From Chloroflexota bacterium (GTDB lineage: Bacteria > Chloroflexota > Chloroflexia > Thermomicrobiales > UBA6265): a stretch of 11,568 nucleotides of DNA. Shown here piece after piece: positions 1 to 6,696 of this stretch. The translations under genes were made by a program, and so were the position numbers. The notes under the pieces were generated by a model. It did no database searches. It saw only the letters and a program-made list of their open reading frames with translations, and had not been told where the DNA came from. Location: the NCBI GenBank assembly GCA_023392645.1, contig JAEVYR010000595.1:1-11568 (forward strand), in the 5' to 3' direction. The stretch's first letter is position 1. Every line of letters starts with the position of its first letter.

Positions 1-39
1 CGCTTCAAACCCCCACGACTCGATGAGGCCGGTGTCACG

Positions 40-85
40 TTGGACTTCACAGGGTTGGAACAAACCCTGCGATTGGAACTTGGAA
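40..85. promoter_or_regulatory. Possible operator region upstream of fni-crtB: dyad plus TTGGA repeats
   Basis: Positions 50-69 form a perfect 7-bp inverted repeat, CAGGGTT-GGAACA-AACCCTG. Four copies of TTGGA followed by A or C lie at 40, 55, 73 and 80. The stretch at 75-81 reads GGAACTT, which resembles the -35 element of some extracytoplasmic-function sigma factors, but I see no matching -10 at the expected distance. A weak AT-rich AAATAC sits at 111-116. The region could be a regulator site for the carotenoid genes or the end of an upstream gene; no protein-binding family can be named from sequence alone. Confidence 0.3.
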
Positions 86-179
86 GGTTCGGCAGTGAGC
101 AGCCCGGCGCAAATACGCGACCCGCCGCGCAGCGTCACGTCGCCTGATCGCGTGTCGTGCCGTCACAGGGGAGCGGAGC

Positions 180-1232
180 ATGATCGAGAACATCCCGGAG
201 ACGAGGCTCCGCAAGGCGGACCACATTCGCATCAATCTGGAGGAGGATGTTCAACACCATGATGTGACCACCGGGCTCGAACGGTACCGCTTCGCGCATG
301 ACGCGCTGCCCGAGCTCAATCTGGACGCGGTTGACCTGTCATCGGCGTTTCTCGGTCATCGCCTGCGCGCGCCGCTGCTGGTGTCCTCCATGACCGGCGG
401 TGTCGAACGGGGATGGGAGATCGCCCGCCGCCTCGCGGTCGCCGCGCAGCAGAACGGTATCGCGCTCGGCGTCGGCTCGCAGCGGGCGGCGATCGAGGAT
501 GCGACCCTGGCCCAGTGGTACCAGGTGCGGGATGCCGCGCCGGACGTGCTGCTGTTCGCGAACCTCGGCGCGATTCAGCTCAACTACGGCTACGGCGCGG
601 CTGAGTGTCGTCGGGCCGTGGAGATGATCGGCGCCGACGCGTTGATCCTGCACCTCAACCCCATGCAGGAGGCCCTGCAGCCCGAGGGCAATCGCGACTG
701 GTCCGGCCTGCTCGACCGAATCGCGGCAGTCTGCCATGATATTGATGTTCCGGTTGTGGTCAAGGAGGTCGGGTTCGGCATTTCGGGGCAGGTGGCGCGG
801 CGGCTGGCCGACGCCGGTGTGTCAGCGATCGATGTCAGCGGCGCCGGCGGCACGTCATGGAGCGCGGTTGAGCACTACCGCGCCGACAGCGATCGGGCTC
901 GTCGCGCGAGTGAGACCTTCATTGACTGGGGCATCCCGACCGCGACCTGCCTGCGAATGGTCCACGGGGCCGTGCCGGACCTGCCCCTGATTGCCAGCGG
1001 CGGGCTCCGAACCGGCCTCGACGCCGCCAAGGCGATCGCGCTGGGGGCGGATCTTGCCGGCTTCGCCGGGCCGATGCTCCGCGCCGCCGCCGAGAGCGAG
1101 GAGGCGGCGATCGAGCTGCTGGCCACGATCGTCGACGAGTTGCGGCTGGCGATGTTCGGCGCCGGCGCGGGCACGATCGCCGCGCTGGGGCATGCCGAGC
1201 TGATGATGGGAGACGGGCATGCAGCAACCTGA
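180..1232 (+). CDS. fni: Type 2 isopentenyl-diphosphate delta-isomerase (FMN-dependent)
   Basis: Interconverts isopentenyl and dimethylallyl diphosphate in the cytosol, supplying the allylic primer for prenyl chains and hence carotenoids. The 350-residue product has the usual length and the ordered motifs of the FMN/NAD(P)H-dependent type 2 family on a TIM barrel: RKADH (11-15), SSMTGG (69-74), GVGSQR (97-102), HLNPMQEALQPEG (158-170), KEVGFG (195-200), SGAGGT (220-225) and SGGLRTGLD (273-281). The glycine-rich blocks are those that bind flavin phosphate. It is unrelated in fold to the type 1 Nudix isomerase. The ATG at 180 follows a GGGGAG-like ribosome site at about 168-173, and the protein starts at the normal place before the RKADH motif. 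Its end overlaps crtB by 14 bases, so the two are probably translationally coupled, placing precursor supply and the first carotenoid step in one transcript. Confidence 0.95.
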   Translation: MIENIPETRLRKADHIRINLEEDVQHHDVTTGLERYRFAHDALPELNLDAVDLSSAFLGHRLRAPLLVSSMTGGVERGWEIARRLAVAAQQNGIALGVGSQRAAIEDATLAQWYQVRDAAPDVLLFANLGAIQLNYGYGAAECRRAVEMIGADALILHLNPMQEALQPEGNRDWSGLLDRIAAVCHDIDVPVVVKEVGFGISGQVARRLADAGVSAIDVSGAGGTSWSAVEHYRADSDRARRASETFIDWGIPTATCLRMVHGAVPDLPLIASGGLRTGLDAAKAIALGADLAGFAGPMLRAAAESEEAAIELLATIVDELRLAMFGAGAGTIAALGHAELMMGDGHAAT

Positions 1233-2175
1233 GCCACGCGTTCGCCGCTTGCCAACGGAGGCCGACTGGCGCGCCTGCGAGGCGATCGCCAGCGGCCACG
1301 GGCGCTCGTTCTACCTCGCCAGCCGGCTGCTGCCGCTGGCCCGCAAGCGCGGCGTGCTGGCGACGTATGCCTGGTGCCGCATCACCGACGACATCGTCGA
1401 CCGTGCCGCTGTCCGCGGCCCCGATGCGACCGCCAAGGCGCTCGATGCCTGGGCGGTCGAGCTGCTTGAGCCCAAACACCCCGTCGCGATCGCCTTCGCC
1501 GCCGCCCGCGAGCAGTTCGGCGTGCCGGACGGTCCGGCCCGCGACCTGCTCACCGGCGTGCGCATGGACATCCGGCCCGGCTTCTACGCGAGCTGGGACG
1601 AGCTGCGGACCTACTGCTTCCATGTGGCCGGCACCGTCGGATTGATGGTGGCGCCGATCCTCGGCTGCGGCGATCCCGGCGCCCACCGTCACGCCGCCGA
1701 TCTCGGCATCGCCATGCAATTGACCAACATCCTGCGCGATGTGGCTGAGGATGCCCAGATGGGGCGACTCTACCTGCCACTAGACGAGATCGCGGCCTTC
1801 GGTTGCGACCCCGACGCGATCCTTGCCGGGATGCCCGGCTCCGGGTTTCGCGACCTGATGGCGTTTCAGGTCACTCGGGCGCGTGGGCTCTACCGCGAGG
1901 CGCTGGCCGGCGTGCCCGCGCTCGTCCCCAGCGGCAGGCTGGCGACCCTTGCCGCCGCGCGTCTCTACGCCGGGATTCTCGACCAGATCGAGGCGATGGA
2001 CCACGACGTGTTCCGCGGCCGTGCCGTGGTGCCCTCGTCGCGAAAGGCGCGACTGCTGGCGTCGGCCTCCGCGTCAGTCGCCCTGATGTCGGTGACGCCC
2101 CGGCACAGTCTCCGGGCCACCGGCCGATCGCTGTCCACCAATGTGGCGGTGAGTTTTCTCCGGAGGCTGCCGTGA
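1219..2175 (+). CDS. crtB: Phytoene synthase
   Basis: Condenses two geranylgeranyl diphosphates head to head into phytoene, the first committed carotenoid step. The 318-residue product is all-helical trans-isoprenyl synthase-like, with both aspartate-rich magnesium/diphosphate-binding motifs: DDIVD (57-61), after YAWCRIT, and DVAED (174-178) within the family signature QLTNILRDVAEDAQMGRLYLP-like block ending in GRLYLP. Squalene or dehydrosqualene synthases share this fold, but the crtI and cruF neighbours favour phytoene. The ATG at 1219 lies inside the end of fni and is preceded by GGGAGAC, a good ribosome site. The stop is only 11 bases from the stop of the oppositely oriented crtI, with no terminator hairpin between them, so transcripts from the two sides may run into each other. 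No GGPP synthase gene is in the window. Confidence 0.94.
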   Translation: MQQPEPRVRRLPTEADWRACEAIASGHGRSFYLASRLLPLARKRGVLATYAWCRITDDIVDRAAVRGPDATAKALDAWAVELLEPKHPVAIAFAAAREQFGVPDGPARDLLTGVRMDIRPGFYASWDELRTYCFHVAGTVGLMVAPILGCGDPGAHRHAADLGIAMQLTNILRDVAEDAQMGRLYLPLDEIAAFGCDPDAILAGMPGSGFRDLMAFQVTRARGLYREALAGVPALVPSGRLATLAAARLYAGILDQIEAMDHDVFRGRAVVPSSRKARLLASASASVALMSVTPRHSLRATGRSLSTNVAVSFLRRLP

Positions 2176-2186
2176 CGGGCATTCGC

Positions 2187-3686
2187 TCAGGATTCCGCCG
2201 CGATGAGGTCGTCGGCGATCTTCGCGGAGCTCAGCACGCCGGGCAGGCCCGCGCCAGGGTGCGTGCCTGCGCCGACGAAGTAGAGGTTCGGCACCTCCTC
2301 CGACCGGTTGTGTGGGCGGAACCACGCCGATTGCGTCAGGATCGGCTCGACCGAGAACGCCGAGCCGAGGTAGCTGTTGAGGTCGGTCTCGAAATGCCTC
2401 GGGTCGATCATGTGCTCGGTGACGATATGCCGGCCGAGGCCCGGGAGGTAGCGCTCCTCGAGATGGGCCATGATGCGGTCGCGATAGGGCTTCGCCGCCT
2501 CGGCCCAGTCGGGTCCGCCCCCGAGATGCGGCACCGGCGCGAGCACGTAGAACGCCTCGCACCCCGCCGGCGCCAGCGATGGGTCCGTGATCGTCGGCAT
2601 GTGCAGGTAAAGCGAGAAATCGTCTGCCAGCGTTTTGCGGTTGAAGATATCGGTCAGCAGGCCCTTGTAGCGCGGGCCGAGAATGATGTCGTGGTGGGCG
2701 AGGGCCGGGCCATCCTGGCCTCGATACTGGCGGTCGGTGCCAAAGTAGATCACCACCAGCGACATCGAGTACCGCATGCGCGCCAGGCGCCGGTCGGTGT
2801 ATTTCCTTCGCGCCGACAGCGGCAGCAATCGCTGGTAGGCGGCGGCGACGTCGCCGTTGCAGACGACGATATCCGCCGGGAGCACGGACCCGTCGGCGAG
2901 ACGTACGCCCGTGGCGCGACCACCGTCGGTGTCGATCTGCTCCGCCTCGGTTTCCAGCAGCAGCGTGCCACCCAGCTCGGTGAACAGCCGCGCGAGCGCG
3001 TCGATGACCGCGCCGGTACCGCCCATCGCGAACCAGACGCCCCACTGGCGCTCCAGATGGTGAATGAGTGTGTAGATGCTCGTCGTCTGGAACGGGTTGC
3101 CGCCGACCAGCAGCGGATGAAACGAAAGCACCTGGCGCAAGCGCTCATCCTGGACATAGCGCGAGACCAGACCATAGACGGTGCGATAGCTCTGCAGCTT
3201 CACGAGATCCGGCGCGATCCGGAGCATGTCTGTCACGCGCAGAAAGGGCCGATCGGCCAGCTCCGTGAAGCCCTTGGCGAAGATGCGCTCGGTCAGGGCG
3301 ATGAAGTCGCGGTAGCCGGCGACATCGTGCTCCGGGAACGCGCTGAAGGCGCGGATGCGCGCGAGCATGGTTTCGGTATCGCCGCTGTAATCGAAGTGCG
3401 CGCCGTCCGGGAAGAAGATGCGATAGAACGGATCGACCGGGACCAGCGTGACGTAGTCCTCCGGCTTCCGACCCGCAAGTTCGAACAGGTCGGTGATCAT
3501 CCATGGCGCGGTAATCACGGTCGGTCCGCCGTCGAAGGTGAAGCCATCCTGCCGGTAGACGTAGGCGCGCCCGCCGGGCCTGTCGCGCTTGTCGATGAGG
3601 GTGACCTGGTGGCCGCGAGCGGCGAGACGCACCGCCGCGGCGAGACCGCCGAATCCACTACCGATCACGACGATGCGCTTGCCCAT
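2187..3686 (-). CDS. crtI: Phytoene desaturase, CrtI type
   Basis: FAD-dependent oxidoreductase that desaturates phytoene stepwise, typically to lycopene in bacteria, acting on membrane-dissolved substrate. The N-terminus has the dinucleotide-binding motif VVIGSGFGGLAAA, then a DKRDRPGGRAY block (about residues 32-41 from the ATG). The C-terminus carries the CrtI signature NLYFVGAGTHPGAGLPGVL, about 30 residues from the end. Length is 499 residues, normal for CrtI. I chose the ATG at 3686 because the Rossmann strand follows at once (MGKRIVVIG), as in most CrtI proteins; a GTG at 3710 would add eight residues and neither start has a strong ribosome site. The gene is inverted relative to the rest of the pigment block: tail to tail with crtB and head to head with the glycosyltransferase. 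A CrtD or CrtN relative cannot be fully excluded, but the crtB neighbour favours CrtI. The number of desaturations cannot be told from sequence. Confidence 0.93.
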   Translation of the reverse strand: MGKRIVVIGSGFGGLAAAVRLAARGHQVTLIDKRDRPGGRAYVYRQDGFTFDGGPTVITAPWMITDLFELAGRKPEDYVTLVPVDPFYRIFFPDGAHFDYSGDTETMLARIRAFSAFPEHDVAGYRDFIALTERIFAKGFTELADRPFLRVTDMLRIAPDLVKLQSYRTVYGLVSRYVQDERLRQVLSFHPLLVGGNPFQTTSIYTLIHHLERQWGVWFAMGGTGAVIDALARLFTELGGTLLLETEAEQIDTDGGRATGVRLADGSVLPADIVVCNGDVAAAYQRLLPLSARRKYTDRRLARMRYSMSLVVIYFGTDRQYRGQDGPALAHHDIILGPRYKGLLTDIFNRKTLADDFSLYLHMPTITDPSLAPAGCEAFYVLAPVPHLGGGPDWAEAAKPYRDRIMAHLEERYLPGLGRHIVTEHMIDPRHFETDLNSYLGSAFSVEPILTQSAWFRPHNRSEEVPNLYFVGAGTHPGAGLPGVLSSAKIADDLIAAES

Positions 3687-3739
3687 ATGGGTATCCGTCC
3701 ATTCGTCCACGGTGGGACGGTCCAGTCGCCGACCCGATG

Positions 3740-3760
3740 CCCGTTCGTTATACCCCGACG
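3740..3760. promoter_or_regulatory. Candidate divergent promoter between crtI and the glycosyltransferase
   Basis: An AT-rich island in otherwise GC-rich DNA reads GTTATACC at 3747-3754. On the - strand this gives TATAAC (3752 to 3747), a 5/6 match to a -10 element, placing a crtI start about 55 bases before its ATG. On the + strand the same bases give TATACC at 3749-3754, about 40 bases before the GTG proposed for the glycosyltransferase. No good -35 hexamer is visible on either strand. One near-symmetric -10 could serve both directions. Confidence 0.4.
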
Positions 3761-3793
3761 GCCACTACCCGGGCGGCGGCGGGGGGTGCGATC

Positions 3794-4939
3794 GTGACGG
3801 TCGTTGCGAGGGTGCTGGCGGCGATTCAGCTTCTGCTCGCCGCGCGTGTCTTCGGTCGCATGGCGACAACCGCCAACGGCAGCCGCATCGAGCGCGTTTC
3901 CGGCGTCGGCCCGAAGGCAGGGCAGGTGACGGTGCTCGTGCCGGTATTGAACGAGGTTGGGCGGTTGTCACCGTGCCTGGCGGGTTTGGCCGGGCAGGGG
4001 TCGGAGCTGGCGGAGATCCTCGTCATCGACGGCGGGTCGACCGATGGGACGCCAGAGCTCGTTGATCGCTGGATGGCGCGCGACTCGCGCATCCGGTTCA
4101 TCGACGCCACGCCGGTGCCTGCCGGCGTGAACGGCAAGGCGCACAATCTGCGAGCAGGTCTCCGGCAGTCGGGCCAGGCGCCGTGGGTGCTGACGATCGA
4201 CGCCGACGTTCGACCCGACCCGCGTCTCGTGCGGTCACTTCTGGCGCATGCGATCCGGAATGATGTGTCGGCCATGAGCGTGGCGACGCGACAGCTCCTC
4301 TCCGGCTCCGCGGAAGGGCTGGTACACCCCGCCATGCTGACCACGCTGGTCTATCGCTTCGGCATTCCCGGCAGCGCGACCGCCGACGCGAATCGCGTGC
4401 AGGCGAACGGCCAGTGTTTCCTGGTTCGACGGGACATCCTCGATGCCGTCGGGGGCTTCGACGGCGTGCTGGACTCCGTCTGTGAGGATGTCACGCTCGC
4501 CCGGACCATCGCCCGGCGGGGCCACCGGGTCGGGTTCTACGAGGCCGGCGCTCTCGCGCGTGTCGCGATGTACGGCGGATGGCGGGATGCGTGGGAAATT
4601 TGGTCGCGATCGTTGCCGATGCGCGACCGGCACTCGGGAGTGGCGGGCCGGATCGGGCTGGCCGAGGTGCTGCTGGTCCAGGCGGCGCCGCTCTGGCTCG
4701 CCGGCCTCTGGTCCTGGCGGCTGGGTCGGCGCGAGCCGGCTGCCGCCCTCAACGTTGTGCTGGTGGTTGCGCGGATCGGCGTGCTCGGTGGCACGGCTCG
4801 CGCGTACGAGCGGGTGCCGGCCACCTACTGGTTTTCGCCGCTGGCCGATCTGCCGGTGGCCGTGCGGTTGATCGCGATGTGGCGCCGGCGGCGCCACCGC
4901 TGGCGCGGTCGGGACTTCATCTCAGGAGACGCGGCATGA
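3794..4939 (+). CDS. Family 2 glycosyltransferase, probably carotenoid glycosyltransferase (CruG/CruC/CrtQ-like)
   Basis: Predicted to transfer a sugar from a nucleotide-sugar donor to a hydroxylated carotenoid at the membrane. GT-A motifs are clear: VLVPVLNE (48-54 in the 381-residue form), DGGSTD (79-84), DAD (136-138, metal/nucleotide sugar binding), GGFDG (220-224) and the catalytic-base position ED (231-232). An N-terminal hydrophobic helix (about 3-20) and two or three C-terminal membrane segments (about 289-310, 317-335, 345-363) suggest membrane anchoring. I prefer the GTG at 3794: it follows GGGGGGTG and puts the membrane helix at the N-terminus. An ATG at 3737 would add 19 non-hydrophobic residues with no ribosome site and would cover the likely promoter. 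The stop overlaps the cruF start (ATGA). The carotenoid role is inferred from cruF and acyltransferase neighbours; the sugar cannot be predicted. Confidence 0.82.
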   Translation: MTVVARVLAAIQLLLAARVFGRMATTANGSRIERVSGVGPKAGQVTVLVPVLNEVGRLSPCLAGLAGQGSELAEILVIDGGSTDGTPELVDRWMARDSRIRFIDATPVPAGVNGKAHNLRAGLRQSGQAPWVLTIDADVRPDPRLVRSLLAHAIRNDVSAMSVATRQLLSGSAEGLVHPAMLTTLVYRFGIPGSATADANRVQANGQCFLVRRDILDAVGGFDGVLDSVCEDVTLARTIARRGHRVGFYEAGALARVAMYGGWRDAWEIWSRSLPMRDRHSGVAGRIGLAEVLLVQAAPLWLAGLWSWRLGRREPAAALNVVLVVARIGVLGGTARAYERVPATYWFSPLADLPVAVRLIAMWRRRRHRWRGRDFISGDAA

Positions 4940-5811
4940 GCGATATCAGGCGCTTTCGGATTCCACTCGTCATCTTCGTGGCGCATCTGGTCGCGCTCGT
5001 CTTTGGGCTGGTCGGGCTGCTGATCATGCTGCCCCACCCGGAGCTATGGACGGGCGATCCTCGGGCCGTCGAGGTCTTCAACTGGTCGATGGAGCACGCG
5101 GGCGCGACGCACATCATCTTCGGCGCGCTGGCGATGGCCGCGTGGGGCGTCGTCGCCCTCGGCTGGCGCAAGACGGCGATCTTCTTCGTCGTCTCCTACA
5201 CGCTCTCGCTCGGCTTCGAGCTGTTCGGCACCGGTACCGGCTGGCCCTTCGGCAACTACGAGTACACCAGTTTCCTCGGCTACAAGGTGCTCGACCGAGT
5301 GCCGTACACGATCCCGCTGTCGTGGTTCTACATGGGGTTCGCCTCGTACCTCCTTGGCGCCTTCGTGGCCGATCGCCTCGGCGTCCGGCGGATGACGCTC
5401 TGGACGGTGCTGCTCGGGGCGTGGTTCCTGACCGTGTGGGACCTCGTGCTTGATCCGGCGATGGCGCACGAGTCGCTGCGCGTCCAGTTCTGGATCTGGG
5501 ACGAAACCGGCCCGTACTTCGGCATGCCGATCAAGAACTTCATCGGCTGGACCGTCACCGGCCTGGTCTTCATGGCGCTGAGCCGGTTCCTGTGGCGAGA
5601 GGAGGTCGAGCCGCGCGGACTTGACTTGCGCCTGCCCCTGGCCATCTACGCGGTCAACCTGATCTGGGCGATGGTGCTGAGCGCCAGCGTCGATCTTTGG
5701 CTGCCCATCCTGCTGTCGGCCGTGCTTGGTCTGGCGCCGGCACTGCTGGTGCTGCGCCAGCCACGACACCGGGATCAACCCCGGCCGCTCGAGCTCGCGC
5801 GGGATGCCTGA
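4936..5811 (+). CDS. cruF: Carotenoid biosynthesis membrane protein, CruF family (carotenoid 1',2'-hydratase)
   Basis: Integral membrane protein of the DUF422 family. Characterised CruF members add water across the 1',2' double bond of an acyclic carotene end, giving the tertiary alcohol seen in myxol- and hydroxy-gamma-carotene-type pigments. The 291-residue product has about seven or eight hydrophobic segments (roughly 9-32, 57-78, 80-98, 122-145, 153-172, 200-217, 233-252, 255-274). Family-typical polar motifs lie between them: GFELFGTGTGWPFGNYEY (93-110), WDLVLDP (168-174), WIWDETGPYFGMPIKNF (186-202). These acidic and aromatic residues are the likely active site. The ATG at 4936 has AGGAG at 4924-4928 and overlaps the glycosyltransferase stop by four bases. 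The frame stays open about 360 bases upstream, but that part overlaps the glycosyltransferase and is not real. Hydroxylation here would create the site for the flanking transferase. Confidence 0.9.
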   Translation: MSDIRRFRIPLVIFVAHLVALVFGLVGLLIMLPHPELWTGDPRAVEVFNWSMEHAGATHIIFGALAMAAWGVVALGWRKTAIFFVVSYTLSLGFELFGTGTGWPFGNYEYTSFLGYKVLDRVPYTIPLSWFYMGFASYLLGAFVADRLGVRRMTLWTVLLGAWFLTVWDLVLDPAMAHESLRVQFWIWDETGPYFGMPIKNFIGWTVTGLVFMALSRFLWREEVEPRGLDLRLPLAIYAVNLIWAMVLSASVDLWLPILLSAVLGLAPALLVLRQPRHRDQPRPLELARDA

Positions 5812-6487
5812 GGTCGCCTGGCGGTTCCTGCGCGCCGGCAGTGCCAGGCTCGCGCGCCGGAACCTCGACATCGAGGTCGAAGGCGTCGAGCACGTGCCAC
5901 GTCACGGGCCCGTCATCATCGCCTCGCGGCACTACCACCACCTTTATGACGGCGTCGCGCTGCTGTCCGCGGTGCCGCGGCCGCTTCACATCCTCGTCGG
6001 TCTTGACTGGGTGCGTAACCCGGCCGGCAAGGCCGCGATGACCGCCCTCTGTCGCGCCGCCGGCTGGCCGGTCGTGCTGCGCCGCGACGGCGCTCACTCG
6101 GTGGACGACGCCGACGCTCGCCACGCCCTGCGGCGGGCGACTGCCGATGCGCTCGGCCTGCTGGCGGCTGGTCACGCCCTGCTCGTCTTCCCCGAGGGCT
6201 ATCCGACCATCGACCCGACGTACACCCCGAAGCAGGACGACGACGAGATCCTGCCGTTCCAGCCGGGGTTTGCCCGGTTGGCGGCGCTCGCCGCCGGGCA
6301 GGGGATCGAGACGCCCATCGTGCCCGTCGGGCTGGAGTATGCCCGGGGCGATCGGTGGCGAGTGACGCTGCGCTTCGGTGCGCCGCGAGTGATTGCCCGG
6401 CGCGCGGAGGCCAACGCCGTCATCGCCGACGTCGAGCGCGAGGTGCGGCGGCTCTCCGGACTGCCGGGGCTACCGGCTCGGCCATGA
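5804..6487 (+). CDS. Phospholipid/glycerol acyltransferase family protein, probable carotenoid-glycoside acyltransferase
   Basis: The 227-residue product belongs to the PlsC-like acyltransferases: an N-terminal block PVIIASRH (36-43), then RRDG (93-96), and the substrate-binding motif FPEG (129-132). In this context it most likely esterifies the sugar of the carotenoid glycoside with a fatty acid, as CruD does in green sulfur bacteria and CrtO in staphyloxanthin synthesis; a role in phospholipid synthesis is the alternative. The expected catalytic HX4D is not present in standard form: the sequence is HYHHLYD (43-49), so the first histidine and the aspartate are separated by five residues. The ATG at 5804 overlaps the end of cruF by eight bases, implying coupled translation. 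The frame is open up to 5726, but those extra residues lie in cruF and are cysteine/arginine-rich, unlike a real N-terminus. No membrane segment is obvious. Confidence 0.8.
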   Translation: MPEVAWRFLRAGSARLARRNLDIEVEGVEHVPRHGPVIIASRHYHHLYDGVALLSAVPRPLHILVGLDWVRNPAGKAAMTALCRAAGWPVVLRRDGAHSVDDADARHALRRATADALGLLAAGHALLVFPEGYPTIDPTYTPKQDDDEILPFQPGFARLAALAAGQGIETPIVPVGLEYARGDRWRVTLRFGAPRVIARRAEANAVIADVEREVRRLSGLPGLPARP

Positions 6488-6489
6488 GG

Positions 6490-6507
6490 CGGCCGATCGG
6501 ACGGCCG
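6490..6507 (+). terminator. Weak hairpin after the pigment operon
   Basis: CGGCCG-ATCGGA-CGGCCG forms a perfect 6-bp stem with a 6-base loop, three bases after the acyltransferase stop. No T-run follows, so intrinsic termination would be inefficient. It sits just before the mreB promoter candidate and may separate the two units. Confidence 0.3.
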
Positions 6508-6516
6508 GGGACACCG

Positions 6517-6525
6517 TGATATACT
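6517..6525 (+). promoter_or_regulatory. mreB: Extended -10 promoter candidate for mreBC-murT-gatD
   Basis: TGATATACT fits the extended -10 pattern TGnTATAAT with one mismatch, in strongly GC-rich surroundings. The -35 position (about 6497-6502, TCGGAC) is poor, as is common when an extended -10 is present. Start of transcription would be near 6532, leaving a leader of about 165 bases before the mreB GTG. A second AT-rich GATAAT lies at 6623-6628 without a recognisable -35. Confidence 0.5.
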
Positions 6526-6696
6526 GCCTCGCGGATTATGGGAAGAACCGGGGGCGCCCGATCCAGCTCGCAGTCCACCGCGCCTGAGTGCTCCCAACCC
6601 GCTATCCCACCCGATTCTTCGCGATAATGTTCGGTTTCCGTCCGCGCGCCCGATCATCACGCTTGCGCGGCCCACACCTCCGGAGGTCCCCGGCTC

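Noticed and set aside
1..147. Open + frame from the left edge ending with TGA at 145-147, possible C-terminus of an upstream gene
   Set aside because: Only 48 codons, third-position GC visibly lower than the neighbouring genes and no recognisable motif. It could be a gene end, but the sequence does not support calling it.
1803..3797. 664-codon open frame on the + strand across crtB and crtI
   Set aside because: Antisense to crtI for most of its length and arginine-rich with no domain; crtI has full family motifs on the other strand.
4579..4935. N-terminal extension of the cruF frame
   Set aside because: It overlaps the glycosyltransferase, is G/A/R-rich and lacks the membrane character of CruF; the ATG at 4936 has a clear ribosome site.
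5726..5803. N-terminal extension of the acyltransferase frame
   Set aside because: It lies in the end of cruF and encodes a Cys/Trp/Arg-rich stretch unlike the family; ATG 5804 gives the usual length.
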